From Helopsaltes ochotensis (taxonomy: Eukaryota; Chordata; Aves; Passeriformes; Locustellidae): 64,000 bases of DNA. Position numbers and translations under genes: made by a program. Below, piece by piece: positions 11,854 through 22,232 of this stretch. The DNA is taken from contig VXBM01001327.1 of assembly GCA_013400155.1 (NCBI GenBank), forward strand, positions 62,001 to 126,000, given 5' to 3'. The notes below the pieces were generated by a model, which saw only the letters and a program-made list of their open reading frames with translations, had not been told where the DNA came from and searched no databases. Numbering within the stretch: the stretch's first letter is position 1; every line of letters begins with the position of its first letter.

Positions 11854-11873
11854 AAAACAAAGAAAGGGGAGAA
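11854..11873 (+). other. Polypurine-tract-like run
   Basis: Twenty bases, almost all purine, followed two bases later by TGTGGGG. A retroviral polypurine tract next to an LTR start looks like this. The LTR homology itself only begins at 12476, so the reading is uncertain. Confidence 0.35.
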
Positions 11874-11915
11874 GTGTGGGGTAGATGTGTAACCCTCTTA
11901 AAAGTCTTGGGTGCT

Positions 11916-12001
11916 CTCATGTTCTTATGTTTTTCTCATGTTTTTCTCATGTTTTTCTCATGTTTTTCTCATGTTTTTCTCATGTTTTTCTCATGTTTTT
12001 C
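11916..12001 (+). repeat. 11-bp tandem repeat
   Basis: About seven to eight near-perfect copies of TCATGTTTTTC in head-to-tail array. Because 11 is not a multiple of three, all three frames stay open with an 11-residue period rich in Phe, Ser, His and Cys. That explains the two short frames here (11885 and 11911). Confidence 0.92.
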
Positions 12002-12456
12002 AATCAGATTCACAACATAAACCAGCAAGCCAACAGCTTGCTAGAAGCAGAAGTTTGCCAATGGTAAGACAATATGCCCATTACTCTACTCAAGCTCCAA
12101 GACTGAAACATTTGGGAGACATCAGTGGCAAAAGGATGTGTGTTTTCAACTGAAATGGTTTTAAGTTGACTTGTTTATTGTTTATAGTGTTAAGTTGAAA
12201 AGTTGTAACTTCCACCTAATGAGTCTGCAATGTGCCATCTTAAAAACTTGTATTTCTAGTAGTCCCCTTTAACAGCTCCCAAATGTGAGTATCACAACTC
12301 CAATGATACATAACATAAATCACTAGCTAAGGGAAACTAGACTTGCTGAGTTGAGTAGAAAGTTTCATTCAAACTAGATTCATCTGTCATCATGTTGTCT
12401 TTGTCATCCTAACTGCAAAGTGCCTGCAGAAGATAACAAAGAGCACTTCTACATAT

Positions 12457-12462
12457 TTTAAT
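12457..12462 (-). terminator. NME1: Candidate NME1 polyadenylation signal (ATTAAA)
   Basis: First plausible minus-strand hexamer downstream of the NME1 stop, about 307 nt away and just beyond the LTR copy 2 boundary. An AATAAA further on (complement of 12173-12178) is an alternative. No transcript evidence. Confidence 0.35.
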
Positions 12463-12475
12463 ATAACCAAAAGGG

Positions 12476-12737
12476 TGCTCCTTGTCACAGTGCATTGTCA
12501 CAGTGCAGCTGCTCTGAAGCTGCCCCCCAAACTCGACCAGCATAGAAAAAAAATAAGTCCCTGCTTGAGCAATGATTTGAACTCAGACAGAGACCTCAAC
12601 CAATTCCATTGGCCAGGGAGCTGGGTGGTGTTAAGACCCAAACCAATCAGTTGTCTAGATCCAGGAGTTTTGAACTCTCTGTATAAGAAGGTTCCAAGTC
12701 ATGATATCTGTATCCAACCTACAACCACACCCATGGA
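12476..12737 (+). mobile_element. LTR, copy 2, overlapping the NME1 3' region
   Basis: Aligns by eye with 7018-7360 in the same orientation: TGCTC start, shared central block around GCTGGGTGGTGTTAAGACCC, and GTATAAG in place of the TATA element. About 45 bp containing AATAAA in copy 1 is missing, as are about 17 bp near the end. It stops roughly 30 bp short of the NME1 stop codon. Confidence 0.75.
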
Positions 12738-12768
12738 TATGGGAATATCAGAAGATTCAGGCTAGGTG

Positions 12769-12886
12769 TTAATCATAGATCCACCCATGTGCACAGCTTC
12801 TGTAATCAACCAGTTCTTCAGGAGTGAACCATAAATTGATCTCTGTCTCAGCACTTTCCACAGAATCACTACCATGAATGACGTTC
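12769..12886 (-). CDS. NME1: NME1 exon 5 (terminal)
   Basis: 118 nt, acceptor CTTTTTTTAG; completes the Arg codon, then NVIHGSDSVESAE to WIYD and TAA (12771-12769). Contains the active-site histidine. Confidence 0.95.
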
Positions 12887-14737
12887 CTAAAAAAAGAAAA
12901 GGTGAATAAAAGAGTAAGAGAATTCTTAAAGTAAAGTAAGCTTCTTGTTTTGAAGTGATTCCCATTATGGACAGGAGCTTTTAGTAACAGTAAGGTAGGA
13001 AAAGACACAGCACAGGCATTGCCAGCTTTGCTCCTCATTTTTCTTGATGCGGACAACCATGACTTGATCCCCATCCTTAGCTCCTAATATGACATGGCAA
13101 CAGGGAATGGCAGCTTCATGTGTAAGACAGAGAAGGATGGAGCATAGTTTCTGCAGATATCATGACATAACACTTGGCATTTAGTGCCTTTGGAGATACC
13201 AAAAGTTTAAAAATTTACCTTCCAACTTGAACACAGAAGTCCCCACGAATAGTGCCAGGCTTGGAATCGAAAGGATTGGTTTCCCCCAGCATAATTCTTC
13301 CAGTCTTAATCACATTAAGACCTTCCCACACCTTAAAGAAAAAAAAATTCCATTCAAATAATCAAATTTTAGCAGCAGATAAATTACACTGTCCACAAGA
13401 ACACAGGGCTGTTCATCATGGCACAAATCACCATCTGAATATTTGTCACCGTGAGACATATTTTATCTCCAATTCTTCTGTCAGATTCTTGAAGCATCTG
13501 CTCACATGGTCCCCTTCTGTACAATCCCCCTCCTCACCTGGGTGAGGAGAAAACAATTTTCCATCTCAGTATGTCAAACAGTCTCACAGAGCTGTCTGCT
13601 CACAGGGAAGCTAGACCTCAACTATTTTACAAATACATTATTCAAGGAGAAAAAGAGAAATGGAGTTAAAATATTCCACCATAGTTTTTCAGCTTCCCTA
13701 CTACATGGCATTTCAGAGTGGGGCTTTTGTACAGGTTTACTGTTTCTCAAGGTCCTGGTTTTGATTCCCTTTTGCCCCTGCCCTCTTCCTCAACAAACTG
13801 ACTCAAGTAGAGAAAGATAATGAGAAAAGAATAAAGAAAAAGAGTTAACAGCACATCTTCCTAATCACAGTATTTGAATCCAGATTTTAAAGGATTTAAA
13901 ATTCTTTTAAAAATCAACTAGAATCCAACAGGTGACACAATCTCATTGCAGGGAAGACAGTCAAGCAGTGTGGTTTTCCTTGCCAGGAACTCACCATGGC
14001 TACGATAGGTCCTGAGTGCATGTACTGCACCAGGCCATCATAGAATGGCCGGTCCTTGAGGTCAATGTAGTGCTCCCTCAGAAGGTCCTCAGAGGCCTGG
14101 GTTAAAAACCAAACAGACAGAAAAAAGCTTACAGTAAGAACTTAAGAGCATAGTGAAATCACAGAGATTAACTACAGAGTGCTGGTAATCCTGAAACTTG
14201 CACGCACTTCAAAATACAGTATTTCTAGCAGCTTCCTTGATATGGATTTGAACTGTTTGCTTTAACCACAACTAAACTTAGAAAAGTTTCTGTTGCCCAT
14301 ACAGGCAGTTTGTATGACCTAGGATTTATGAAAAATACTCAAAGATATTTATTAGGCGTAGGATGCACTTGAAAGAATATTCTTTTCAGAGTAAGGGCAT
14401 CAAGTTACTAAAATTAGTGTGCTTAACGCATCTAACGCATTTAGCCAGAGCTGGGAATTGGAACTTTTCCAAAAACATCCCAAGTACAACTTTTCAAAAT
14501 TTCAGTTATGAATGTTACAGAGGCCACATTTGTTGTTACAGCATGCTGCTCTATTTGAAGCTGACAGCTGAAATAAAAAAGCAGACACAACAATTGAGGA
14601 GAGCTTACATGTATTAATTTCATGGCTATCAGTTTGAATCCTTTCTTCTCGAAGCGTTTGATGATCTCCCCCACCAGCCCCCTCTGGACCCCGTCGGGCT
14701 TGATGGCAACAAAGGTGCGCTCCTCAATGGTCGCCAT
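12769..14737 (-). CDS. NME1: NME1-type nucleoside diphosphate kinase, complete
   Basis: Four coding exons (14609-14737, 13995-14096, 13219-13331, 12769-12886; 129+102+113+118 nt) give 153 codons and TAA, the normal family length. Seen: Lys13 in AIKPDGVQRG, HYIDLKDRPFY, GETNPFDSKPG, Arg106 in GTIRGDFC, and NVIHGSDS with the phosphate-accepting His119 (His118 in mammals), ending in HGWIYD. The enzyme keeps cytosolic NTP pools balanced and has reported roles in GTP supply and cell motility. The start codon has GACCATGG context four bases after a CCTCCTCAG acceptor. Oddity: Phe98 replaces the alanine seen at that place in the NME2 copy (NPADS). It lies between NME2 and the divergent SPAG9, which supports the name NME1. 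All residues needed for catalysis appear intact. Confidence 0.95.
13219..13331 (-). CDS. NME1: NME1 exon 4
   Basis: 113 nt, acceptor TTCTTTAAG, donor GTAAAT. Encodes VWEGLNVIKTGR to CVQVG plus two bases of Arg115; carries the NPFDS variant of the nucleotide loop. Confidence 0.95.
13995..14096 (-). CDS. NME1: NME1 exon 3
   Basis: 102 nt, acceptor TTAACCCAG, donor GTGAGT. Encodes ASEDLL to GPIVAM with YDGLVQYMH in the middle, more diverged from NME2 than the flanking motifs. Confidence 0.95.
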
Positions 14738-14741
14738 GGTC
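14609..14741 (-). CDS. NME1: NME1 exon 2 (start codon exon)
   Basis: Acceptor CCTCCTCAG ends at 14742; ATG at 14737-14735; donor GTAAGC begins at 14608. 43 codons, MATIEERTF to KLIH. The open frame extends upstream into the intron, but that part is not coding. Confidence 0.95.
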
Positions 14742-15071
14742 CTGAGGAGGGAGAGAATAAAATTCGTTACTCCAGGACTGTGTGATCCCAGCCCATCCCA
14801 GCCCCATCTATCAATGTAATTAGATTGGCTGCATCTGAGTGTCAGTAATCCACGATCTCCAATGTTTCGACAAACCAGTGACCGCACACAGATTTTCCCA
14901 AGTGCTGCGGGAGTGAGTTTGAAGCAGTGGAAGGGTGCCAAGTGTAGGAACAATCAGTGAATACTGAAATCAAAAAAGCTCTAAACGGAAAGGAAGATAA
15001 TGATCACCACGGATTCATCTGCCAGTGCTGTGCAATAAATTAATAAATCGATCCACAAGCAGAATTTTCAC

Positions 15072-15140
15072 CTGGAAACCTGGCTCCGAGCCCCGCGCTG
15101 ATGCAGGGGTGTGTCCGCGCACACACAGCGGGCAGGTGAG
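15072..15140 (-). other. NME1: Candidate NME1 5' untranslated exon 1
   Basis: A minus-strand donor (TTTCCAG then GTGAAA) at 15072/15071 lies at the edge of the CpG-rich block, about 330 bp upstream of exon 2. The upstream limit is unknown. Weak evidence. Confidence 0.25.
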
Positions 15141-15224
15141 GGACGCAGGGGCTGCGGGGAGGCTCCGCGGGGGTGCGGTGACGCTGCCCGGGACAGGGGG
15201 ACCCTTCGTGCTGCCCCGCAATCC

Positions 15225-15425
15225 ACTTTACCCGCTGGTGACCCAGTGACTCCGGTAAAACTTGAAGCCTTGTCCCCCGCTGGTGGCCCAGTGGCTGTGG
15301 CAAACGGTGTCCTCCGCTGGTGGCCTCGGTGTCTCTCGCAGCCCGTGTACCTCGCTGTTTGCCCGGTGGCCTGGCAGCCCGTGTCCCGCGCCGGTGCCTC
15401 TGTCAAGCCGTGTCACCGCAGATCC
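15225..15425. repeat. Degenerate 35-45 bp minisatellite
   Basis: Five to six diverged tandem units, recognisable by repeated GTGTCCCCCGCTGGTGGCCC-like cores starting near 15229, 15271, 15309, 15345, 15382 and 15409. Units differ in length and by substitutions, so the array is old. It explains the similar repetitive frames on both strands. Confidence 0.75.
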
Positions 15426-15599
15426 CCGCCCGGCTTAGCTGTGCTCCCCACTGCACAGCGGTTGCCATGGCGACAGAGCGGCCTCCCGCTCGCAGAGAGC
15501 GCCGTTCCCGCGGGGGGGGCGGGATTCGGAATCGATCCCTGTCCCAGATCCCCCGCCCAGATAACATCGGCACCCACCCAGTGTCTTTTCCCTTAGAGC

Positions 15600-17440
15600 G
15601 AGGTGTGCCGGGCTCAGCCCTTTCAGCATTTCAATCTTGCCTACTAGATCCCAGTTTATATTTAACAAAAGGCACATAACATTATTTTAATAAAAATCTC
15701 GTTATCGTACTATTCTGCTTGTATTTCCTCTTTAAAGGAGGTCATTAATTTTCTTTGGTTTTTTTCCGGTTATACTATATTAGCTCTTTGAGTCAAGAGA
15801 CCCTTCAACCATTTATCAGTGAGCTCCTTTGCCTTGAGCATTCTATTGCCTTTAAGAGAATAGAGGATATAACATCTGGATAGAAATCCATGCTTGTCCT
15901 GTTTTTGTTTTCAAACTGAGATGAGCTTCCTGGGCTCCACTCCCTGGCTGTTCTTGAAAGCAAAACAATGAAGATTTTGCTTCCCTCTGGGCAGGATTTT
16001 GCTGCTTGACAGGGAAAAGTTCAGCTTTTTGATAACATTGATTTCCTTTCTTGGGATCCCTTCTCTTTGCCACAGTTCATCACAAATTCATGTGGCACTT
16101 CTAGTTCTCGTGGAAGACTCCAGATCTAACCTAAGCATCTATTCAACCAACCTACTTTCTTGTATTCAGGGTCTTTTTCATACTTTCCAAGATCTCTAAT
16201 TAAATAGATGATATTTTAAAAATCACAGCATCATACATTCTAGCAAGTCCTCCTTGAGGTTATTTTGGAATTAGAGTTTCTGAGTATTCTCCTGACAATG
16301 CCGATCCAATTTATTCTCTTTCTTTGATACACATTTGTTTAAGATGTTTCATTCTACTTAAACAAACTCTAATGCTGTAATCTTCACTATGGCAAAATAG
16401 CAAACAAAAACAGAAAAAAGGTCTCTAGAAACAGGATATTTATAAAAATATTAAGTTTAAAGCAGCAACGGAACATCTATTTACAGCCTTGTTAAATCTA
16501 TGTCATTTAATGATTAAAGCTTAGGACTTGCCCTAAGGTGGGAAAGCATGACTTCCAGCTTTACCGTAGGTCTGTTCTGTGATCTTCGCCAAGTCTTTTA
16601 ACCTCATTAAATAAGGGTCAACTTTGTCACTTCTGAGATTAATCCATGATTAGCAGAGCAAGTTGTATAAAGGAGCTTTTGCTGGTTGCAAATTTTATGA
16701 AGATCACCTAATTACATTGGAAATTACATGTTTATCTAAAATGTAAAGAAGTAGAGAGTCTAAACAAATGATTTCCAAAAAATTGACTGATCACGGAAGA
16801 GAAGTAAACATCTTCAAAGTTCTCAGTGAGTGAACTAAGTGTAATTGCTGAGCTCAAACCATTTCCACATTACTTAAAACCAGAAGAGATTTTTAAAACA
16901 GGACTGATTGTGAATATCTCCAGACTTCAGGAGAATTTAACACAATGCCGGCTTTGCTGGTTTGGTCCCAGATTTACAGTGGTCTGAGCTCACAGCCTCT
17001 GTTTGTACCACCCAGAATATTTGGGGTTCTCACCAAAACTCATATTTTGTGCTGTGTCCCTCTTTCTCCTTGTAACCAGAGTCCTCCCTCTGACATGCTT
17101 TAGTGCTCCAGGATATCCTACTCTTCAGTTAGCTGTGTGCCGCTATCATTCATCTGTCTTTATCTTGATTTCTGTTACACTTTAAGGTATAAACCACTAT
17201 AGAATTAAGCTTCTACAAAAATTTCTTCCTCTGGGTAAAGTCCCAGTTAAACTCTTCTAATCCCAGAGTGATCCGAGGGCTCATTTTCTTCCCTGGTAAA
17301 TTGCAAATCAATTTACTTGGGGGCAGGGGAGGTAGCCAGAGGTAGAGGCACAGAATTGTGTCTTTTAGACTGTGTGAATCCAAAGGCCTGGCACATCAGA
17401 ACCATGGAAATATGAAGTTTGGTCTATACTGGTGTGCAGT
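15600..17440. other. Intergenic, no gene recognised
   Basis: AT-rich sequence between the NME1 promoter and the ERV cluster. Only short open frames without domain or splice support. Confidence 0.65.
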
Positions 17441-17615
17441 TGTCTCGATTTGAAAGAGAGGTGTCTGCTATGAAAGGCAGTAGCCTCCCTTGGAATGGAG
17501 AATGTAAACCCCCTCCCTCCAAATTATTATAGTTTTGAAATTAAATGGGCTCTTGGGCAAAGATATGAGGATAGGAATGACAGTTCTTTATTAGTATGTA
17601 TAACAAGGCAATCAA
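17441..17615 (-). mobile_element. Family A LTR fragment (3' end)
   Basis: Begins TGTCTCGATTTGAAAGAG and matches the first 175 bp of the LTR at 3444, then similarity stops. It has a canonical AATAAA on the minus strand (complement of 17587-17592). It points opposite to the related LTR at 22460-23362. Confidence 0.8.
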
Positions 17616-18175
17616 GCTGAGACATTAATTTTGAAGAATTAAGGATTTTAGGAAAGTTAAGATTATAGTTGCTGAGTTAGCTGAAGTAGGTAGATAAGAT
17701 TTGTTCATAGTTAACAGAAGCCAGATCTTAGATAAGCTATCCCGGATCTAGTAACTCATTGCTTGTCAGCTTTATGTTTGTGTAGCTGTGTTTGTAATGA
17801 AAAACAGAATGTGATAAATAGATCTCAGGGACACAAAAACAGTTGCAGACTTCCCATGCATGAAGAACCCATTGAACCCAGGAAACTATAAGTTCTACCA
17901 AGGATTCATTTGTCACGTATGCATTGAAAAGGTAGAAAAGTCAGAATGAGAAAGACTCATTTTACTTCCTCATTTTGGTGACTCCTCTCCAGAATGGACC
18001 CCTGACTCATTTCAGGGAACAAACTACGCATGCTTAACAGCCTTTTTGCCAATTAGCATATGAAGTGGAGAAGAGGAAGTGACGGGGGTATGAATATGCA
18101 TTTGTATTTTGAGTATTCAACACTTTGGTAAATAAAAGGCTTTGTAATTACCTGTGATCTGTTATAAATGAAATC
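17616..18175 (+). mobile_element. Possible LTR of another family
   Basis: AT-rich sequence ending in a plus-strand AATAAA (18131-18136) followed by a T/G-rich stretch and CCTGTGATCTG. This resembles the R/U5 end of an LTR. There is no second copy in the window to define its limits. Confidence 0.35.
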
Positions 18176-18179
18176 ACCA

Positions 18180-18380
18180 ATCAAAATTTATAAAGGTTTT
18201 ATTAAGAAATTTAAATATAAAATTTAGAAATTTAGGTATCAAATTTGGAAAGCCACGAACAAAATCAGTCTTGAGCCAGGCAATTGGAACTGGCAGAACC
18301 ACAGACTAACACAGAGCCCCCCTAGTTTCACAAAAGCAGTCTTTTTGGGGCCCACTTTTATACAGTTTTTTGGCTGGGTT
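18180..18380 (-). mobile_element. Minus-strand LTR-like promoter/polyadenylation segment
   Basis: Reading the minus strand: TATAAAAG (complement of 18355-18362) and, about 155 nt on, AATAAA (complement of 18198-18203). That spacing suits an LTR R region. It lies just downstream of the minus-strand ORF at 18379-18735. Confidence 0.45.
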
Positions 18381-18735
18381 ACGTGTCATTTTGCAATTCT
18401 GTGACTAGAATAGTTTTTACGTATTCATGTGGCGCCTTTTTCTCCGGGAGTATCTGATTGATTTCTGCTGGTGAAGCTAGGCATTCAGATTCATAGTCTG
18501 ACAATCTTGGTCTGATGACACACCTGGTATGGGTTGATGGGTAGTCATCTTTCATTTCTTTATTCTGGTAAATGGGTGTTTCAGGAAGGAGCCTCTGCCC
18601 AACTCGGTCTACTGGAATTGGTAATTCATATGTAATTCCTTGCTGATTCAGGACTGATGGTACACCTGGCTGCCATTGTTGAGTTTTCCTTTCTTGGACT
18701 CTGCTATAGATGGTCTGCCCATCTTCTCGCAACAC
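18379..18735 (-). CDS. Unidentified 118-codon ORF in the ERV cluster
   Basis: Open frame of 118 codons on the minus strand, with even composition (hydrophilic, many Pro, Glu, Gln). No signal peptide, membrane segment or motif that I recognise. It ends about 15 bp before a minus-strand TATA-like element, as a 3'-terminal viral frame next to an LTR would. The open frame appears to continue upstream in another phase, which suggests a frameshifted longer ancestor. It could be a remnant retroviral protein or chance; retained only as a candidate. Confidence 0.3.
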   Translation of the reverse strand: MLREDGQTIYSRVQERKTQQWQPGVPSVLNQQGITYELPIPVDRVGQRLLPETPIYQNKEMKDDYPSTHTRCVIRPRLSDYESECLASPAEINQILPEKKAPHEYVKTILVTELQNDT

Positions 18736-18936
18736 CTCCTATTCATATACTTAGTAGCTCCTCATAGAACTCCTCTGCCAAAGGCCTTCCCCTTTTGTTC
18801 AAATGCTAGTGTCTTTCCCATGGTCATGTAGGCGATCTTTGAGAGAGAGATGACATAGCCTCTGCCTGTCTCAGTCCCCTCGGTTATTTTATATTAGCCC
18901 GAATACAATATTATTTACTATTATACATCAACTGTA

Positions 18937-20494
18937 TTGAATAAAACACGAATTACTACATTCATCTATAACACCACCTCAACAGTGCACCGCTGGCAGT
19001 TTCAGATGAATCAAGATGCCATTACACAAGATTATCTGTCAGCTGGAGAACCAAGGGAGGTCAGTAAGGCCCACTCACCTTTCAACAGCCCCATTTGGCC
19101 TGTGTGCAAGTCTGACAGGGAATGGAGATGGATGGTGAACTATTGTGGCTTGAATGAAGTGACTCCATCTCTGAGCGCTGCCGTGCTGGACATGCAGGAA
19201 CTTCAGTATGAGCTAGAGTCCAAGGCAGTGAGGTAGTACGCCACTGTTGACATTGCTAATATATTTTCCTTCCATTCTTCTGGCAGCAGAATGCAGGCCT
19301 CAGTTTGCTTTCACCTGAGGGGCGAGCAGTACACCTGGAACCGACTGCCCCAGGGGTGGAAGCACAGCCCCACCATCTGCCATGGACTGATCCAGGCTGC
19401 CTTGGAAAAGGGTGAGGCTCCAGAACATCTGCAGTACATTGATGATATCTTTGTGTGGGTGAACATGGCAGCAGAACTGTTTGAGAAAGAAGAGAAAATA
19501 ATTCAGTTTCTCCTGGAAGAGAGTTTCTCCAACTTTGCCATCAAGAAAAATCAAGGGATCTCCCCAAGAGATCCAGTTCCTGGGGGTGAAATGGCAAGAT
19601 GTATGCCATCAGATATGCAATGAGGTCATCAATAAGATCACAGCGATCTCTCTCCACCAACCAGTAAGAAGGAAATGCAAGCTTTCCCTGGGTGCCATAG
19701 GCTTTTGGAAAATGAACATCCCTGAGTACAGCCAGATTGTGAGCCCTCTCTACCTGGTTATCCACAAGAACGATTTCCACTTCAGGGAAATCTTCAGGGA
19801 AATCCACTTCAGGGCCTCTGGGGTCCTGTACAGCAACAAGCCTTCACCCAGATCAAGCACAAAATTGCTCATGTGGTAGCACTTGGCCCAGTCAGGACAG
19901 GATCAGAGGTGAAAAATGTGCTTTACTCTGCAGCTGGGAACAATGATCTGTCCTGCAGCCCGTGGCAGAAGATGCCTGGGGAGACTTGGGTTCGACCACT
20001 AGTATTCTGGAGCTGAAGTTACAGAGGGTCCGAAGCCCCTCCCACAAATAAGGGAATATATACTCCCACAAAAAAGGAAATCCTGGCACCCTATGAAGGA
20101 GTCTAAGCTGCCTTGGAAGTGATCAGCACAGAAGCACAACTCCTGGCACCCCAACTACTGGTGCTGGGGTGGACTTTTAAAGGAAAGGTTCCCTCTATCT
20201 GCAACACCACTGATGCCACATGGAGCAAATGGATTGCCATCATCACACAATATGCCATATTAGAAACTTGAATCACCCTTGGATCTTGGAAATAATTACA
20301 AATTGGCTCGGATGTGAAAATTTTGGTCTGACTGACAAAGAGGAGCATGTGGACTGTTCAGCACAGCAAGAGCTACACAGGATATTTGATGAGGAGAAGG
20401 ACCTAAAAGAGGGCCTTTTGTTTATTCTTTCTTTCTTAAATAGACCTCAGGTCCATGCCAGGGATTGGATGAGAAGATGAACACCTCTCATCTC
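18937..20494 (+). pseudogene. Broken ERV-L-type pol (reverse transcriptase region)
   Basis: Plus-strand polymerase remnant. Visible in order: the fingers/palm segment around SPFNSPIWPVCKSD (19078-), a degenerate NYCGLNEVTP, LPQGW (near 19345), the catalytic YIDD box (near 19437-19448), FLGVKW (near 19574) and a connection region running to the gap. Damage: an in-frame TAG at 19234-19236, a frameshift near 19550 between the two longest frames, and further stops after 19879. The style of the LPQGWKHSP and YIDD motifs fits class III (ERV-L) elements of birds. No gag or protease is seen upstream. Not functional. Confidence 0.8.
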
Positions 20495-21214
20495 NNNNNN
20501 NNNNNNNNNNNNNNNNNNNNNNNNNNNNNNNNNNNNNNNNNNNNNNNNNNNNNNNNNNNNNNNNNNNNNNNNNNNNNNNNNNNNNNNNNNNNNNNNNNNN
20601 NNNNNNNNNNNNNNNNNNNNNNNNNNNNNNNNNNNNNNNNNNNNNNNNNNNNNNNNNNNNNNNNNNNNNNNNNNNNNNNNNNNNNNNNNNNNNNNNNNNN
20701 NNNNNNNNNNNNNNNNNNNNNNNNNNNNNNNNNNNNNNNNNNNNNNNNNNNNNNNNNNNNNNNNNNNNNNNNNNNNNNNNNNNNNNNNNNNNNNNNNNNN
20801 NNNNNNNNNNNNNNNNNNNNNNNNNNNNNNNNNNNNNNNNNNNNNNNNNNNNNNNNNNNNNNNNNNNNNNNNNNNNNNNNNNNNNNNNNNNNNNNNNNNN
20901 NNNNNNNNNNNNNNNNNNNNNNNNNNNNNNNNNNNNNNNNNNNNNNNNNNNNNNNNNNNNNNNNNNNNNNNNNNNNNNNNNNNNNNNNNNNNNNNNNNNN
21001 NNNNNNNNNNNNNNNNNNNNNNNNNNNNNNNNNNNNNNNNNNNNNNNNNNNNNNNNNNNNNNNNNNNNNNNNNNNNNNNNNNNNNNNNNNNNNNNNNNNN
21101 NNNNNNNNNNNNNNNNNNNNNNNNNNNNNNNNNNNNNNNNNNNNNNNNNNNNNNNNNNNNNNNNNNNNNNNNNNNNNNNNNNNNNNNNNNNNNNNNNNNN
21201 NNNNNNNNNNNNNN
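20495..21214. other. Assembly gap (720 N)
   Basis: Run of 720 unknown bases inside the ERV remnant. Apparent long open frames across it are artefacts. Confidence 0.99.
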
Positions 21215-21539
21215 GTACCCACAAGTATCCAGCGATCAGCCTCGTAGCAACCAAGGTGGGGGAAGAAAATTCCACAAAACAGGAAAAACAATTCCAACCC
21301 CCAACAGATAGTCAGTACAATTTTGCATCTAAAGGCATGCGGTATTTACTAATCCATTCCCTAAACAAACCCTATCTTACAGATAACACCAGCGTGAGAA
21401 AGGCAAAGCACTACTTAAACATTGAGGATTCTGACTCCATTCTAACAGCTAAGAAACACATCAGAAAGGCTGCAAAAATCAGGGCAACAGGAGTAGGAAC
21501 AGGTGACCCATGCTGAGGAAGCTCCACTAGACAACCAAC

Positions 21540-22150
21540 TGCCACAAGAAGAAACATGCTATGCTCTTTTCACCGGCAGTTCCTGTTGCATCATAGGGAG
21601 AAATCAAAAATTGTAAGCAGCTGTATGGAGTCCCACATGATAGGTTGCAGAAACTATTGAAGGAGAAGATGGATTGAGCCAATTTGCCAAACTCTAAGCT
21701 GTCCAGCTGGCCCTGGACATTGCCGAAAGAGAGAAGTGGCCAAAGCTATACCTTTACATGGATTTGTGGATGGCAGCCAATGGTCAGTGGGGTTGGCAAG
21801 TTGAACAGTGCAACAGACTGCTTACAACAACTTTGAAGGCACTGGGTGGGGGGAATTTCGAAAATTGGGAGCTGCATTTAGCAAAGGCTAAGTGGTTGGC
21901 TAACAATCAAGGTTCCTCTAACTGAGCAGGCCCTGCCCAATCTGAACCCTTGCAAACAACAGACGGAGATAAGGTTCCAGTGGTACATATGAGAGGTATG
22001 CTGGGAAAAACTGTTTAGATTAATTCTGCCTTGAGCAAAGACAAACCAGTCTGTGGGGAACCAGGTTGTACCTGGTAGGTGATGTAAAAGGATGGAGAGA
22101 CACGATGCATACCTCAAGGGGATGTTGTTTTGGGGTAAATCGTCCATCAC
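21540..22150 (+). pseudogene. Decayed pol continuation (RNase H-like remnant)
   Basis: After the gap, plus-strand fragments resemble a retroviral RNase H: a mutated LFTGSSC near 21568 where family members have a DGS motif, and LDIAEREKWPKLYLY near 21714 followed by a short open stretch. Stops and frameshifts throughout. No integrase motif is recognisable before the LTR. Confidence 0.55.
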
Positions 22151-22169
22151 ACTGTGCTTGTATCTAGAT

Positions 22170-22232
22170 CTAGATGTATATATGTATATAATTAGGGTAA
22201 TATATGTATGTATAGAGTTATAGATACATGTG
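22170..22232. repeat. TATATG-type low-complexity run
   Basis: Interrupted TA/TG-rich simple repeat between the pol remnant and the LTR. Confidence 0.7.

Larger units (their letters stand above)
15060..15560 (-). promoter_or_regulatory. NME1: CpG-rich putative NME1 promoter
   Basis: GC- and CpG-dense block in AT-rich surroundings, in the right place and orientation for the NME1 promoter. It is shorter and less pure than the NME2 and SPAG9 islands, and much of it is a degenerate tandem repeat. Confidence 0.6.

Noticed and set aside
11916..12001. CRISPR-like regular repeats
   Set aside because: Units are 11 bp and directly adjacent, without spacers, in a vertebrate genome.
11911..12153. Small Cys/Phe-rich protein
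   Set aside because: Made by the 11-bp tandem repeat; period and composition explain it fully.
17980..18010. TTTTGGTGACTCC as a retroviral primer-binding site
   Set aside because: Too short a match to a tRNA 3' end that I could verify, and no LTR end is next to it.
20436..21297. Three long frames of 260-279 codons
   Set aside because: They consist mostly of unknown bases in the assembly gap.
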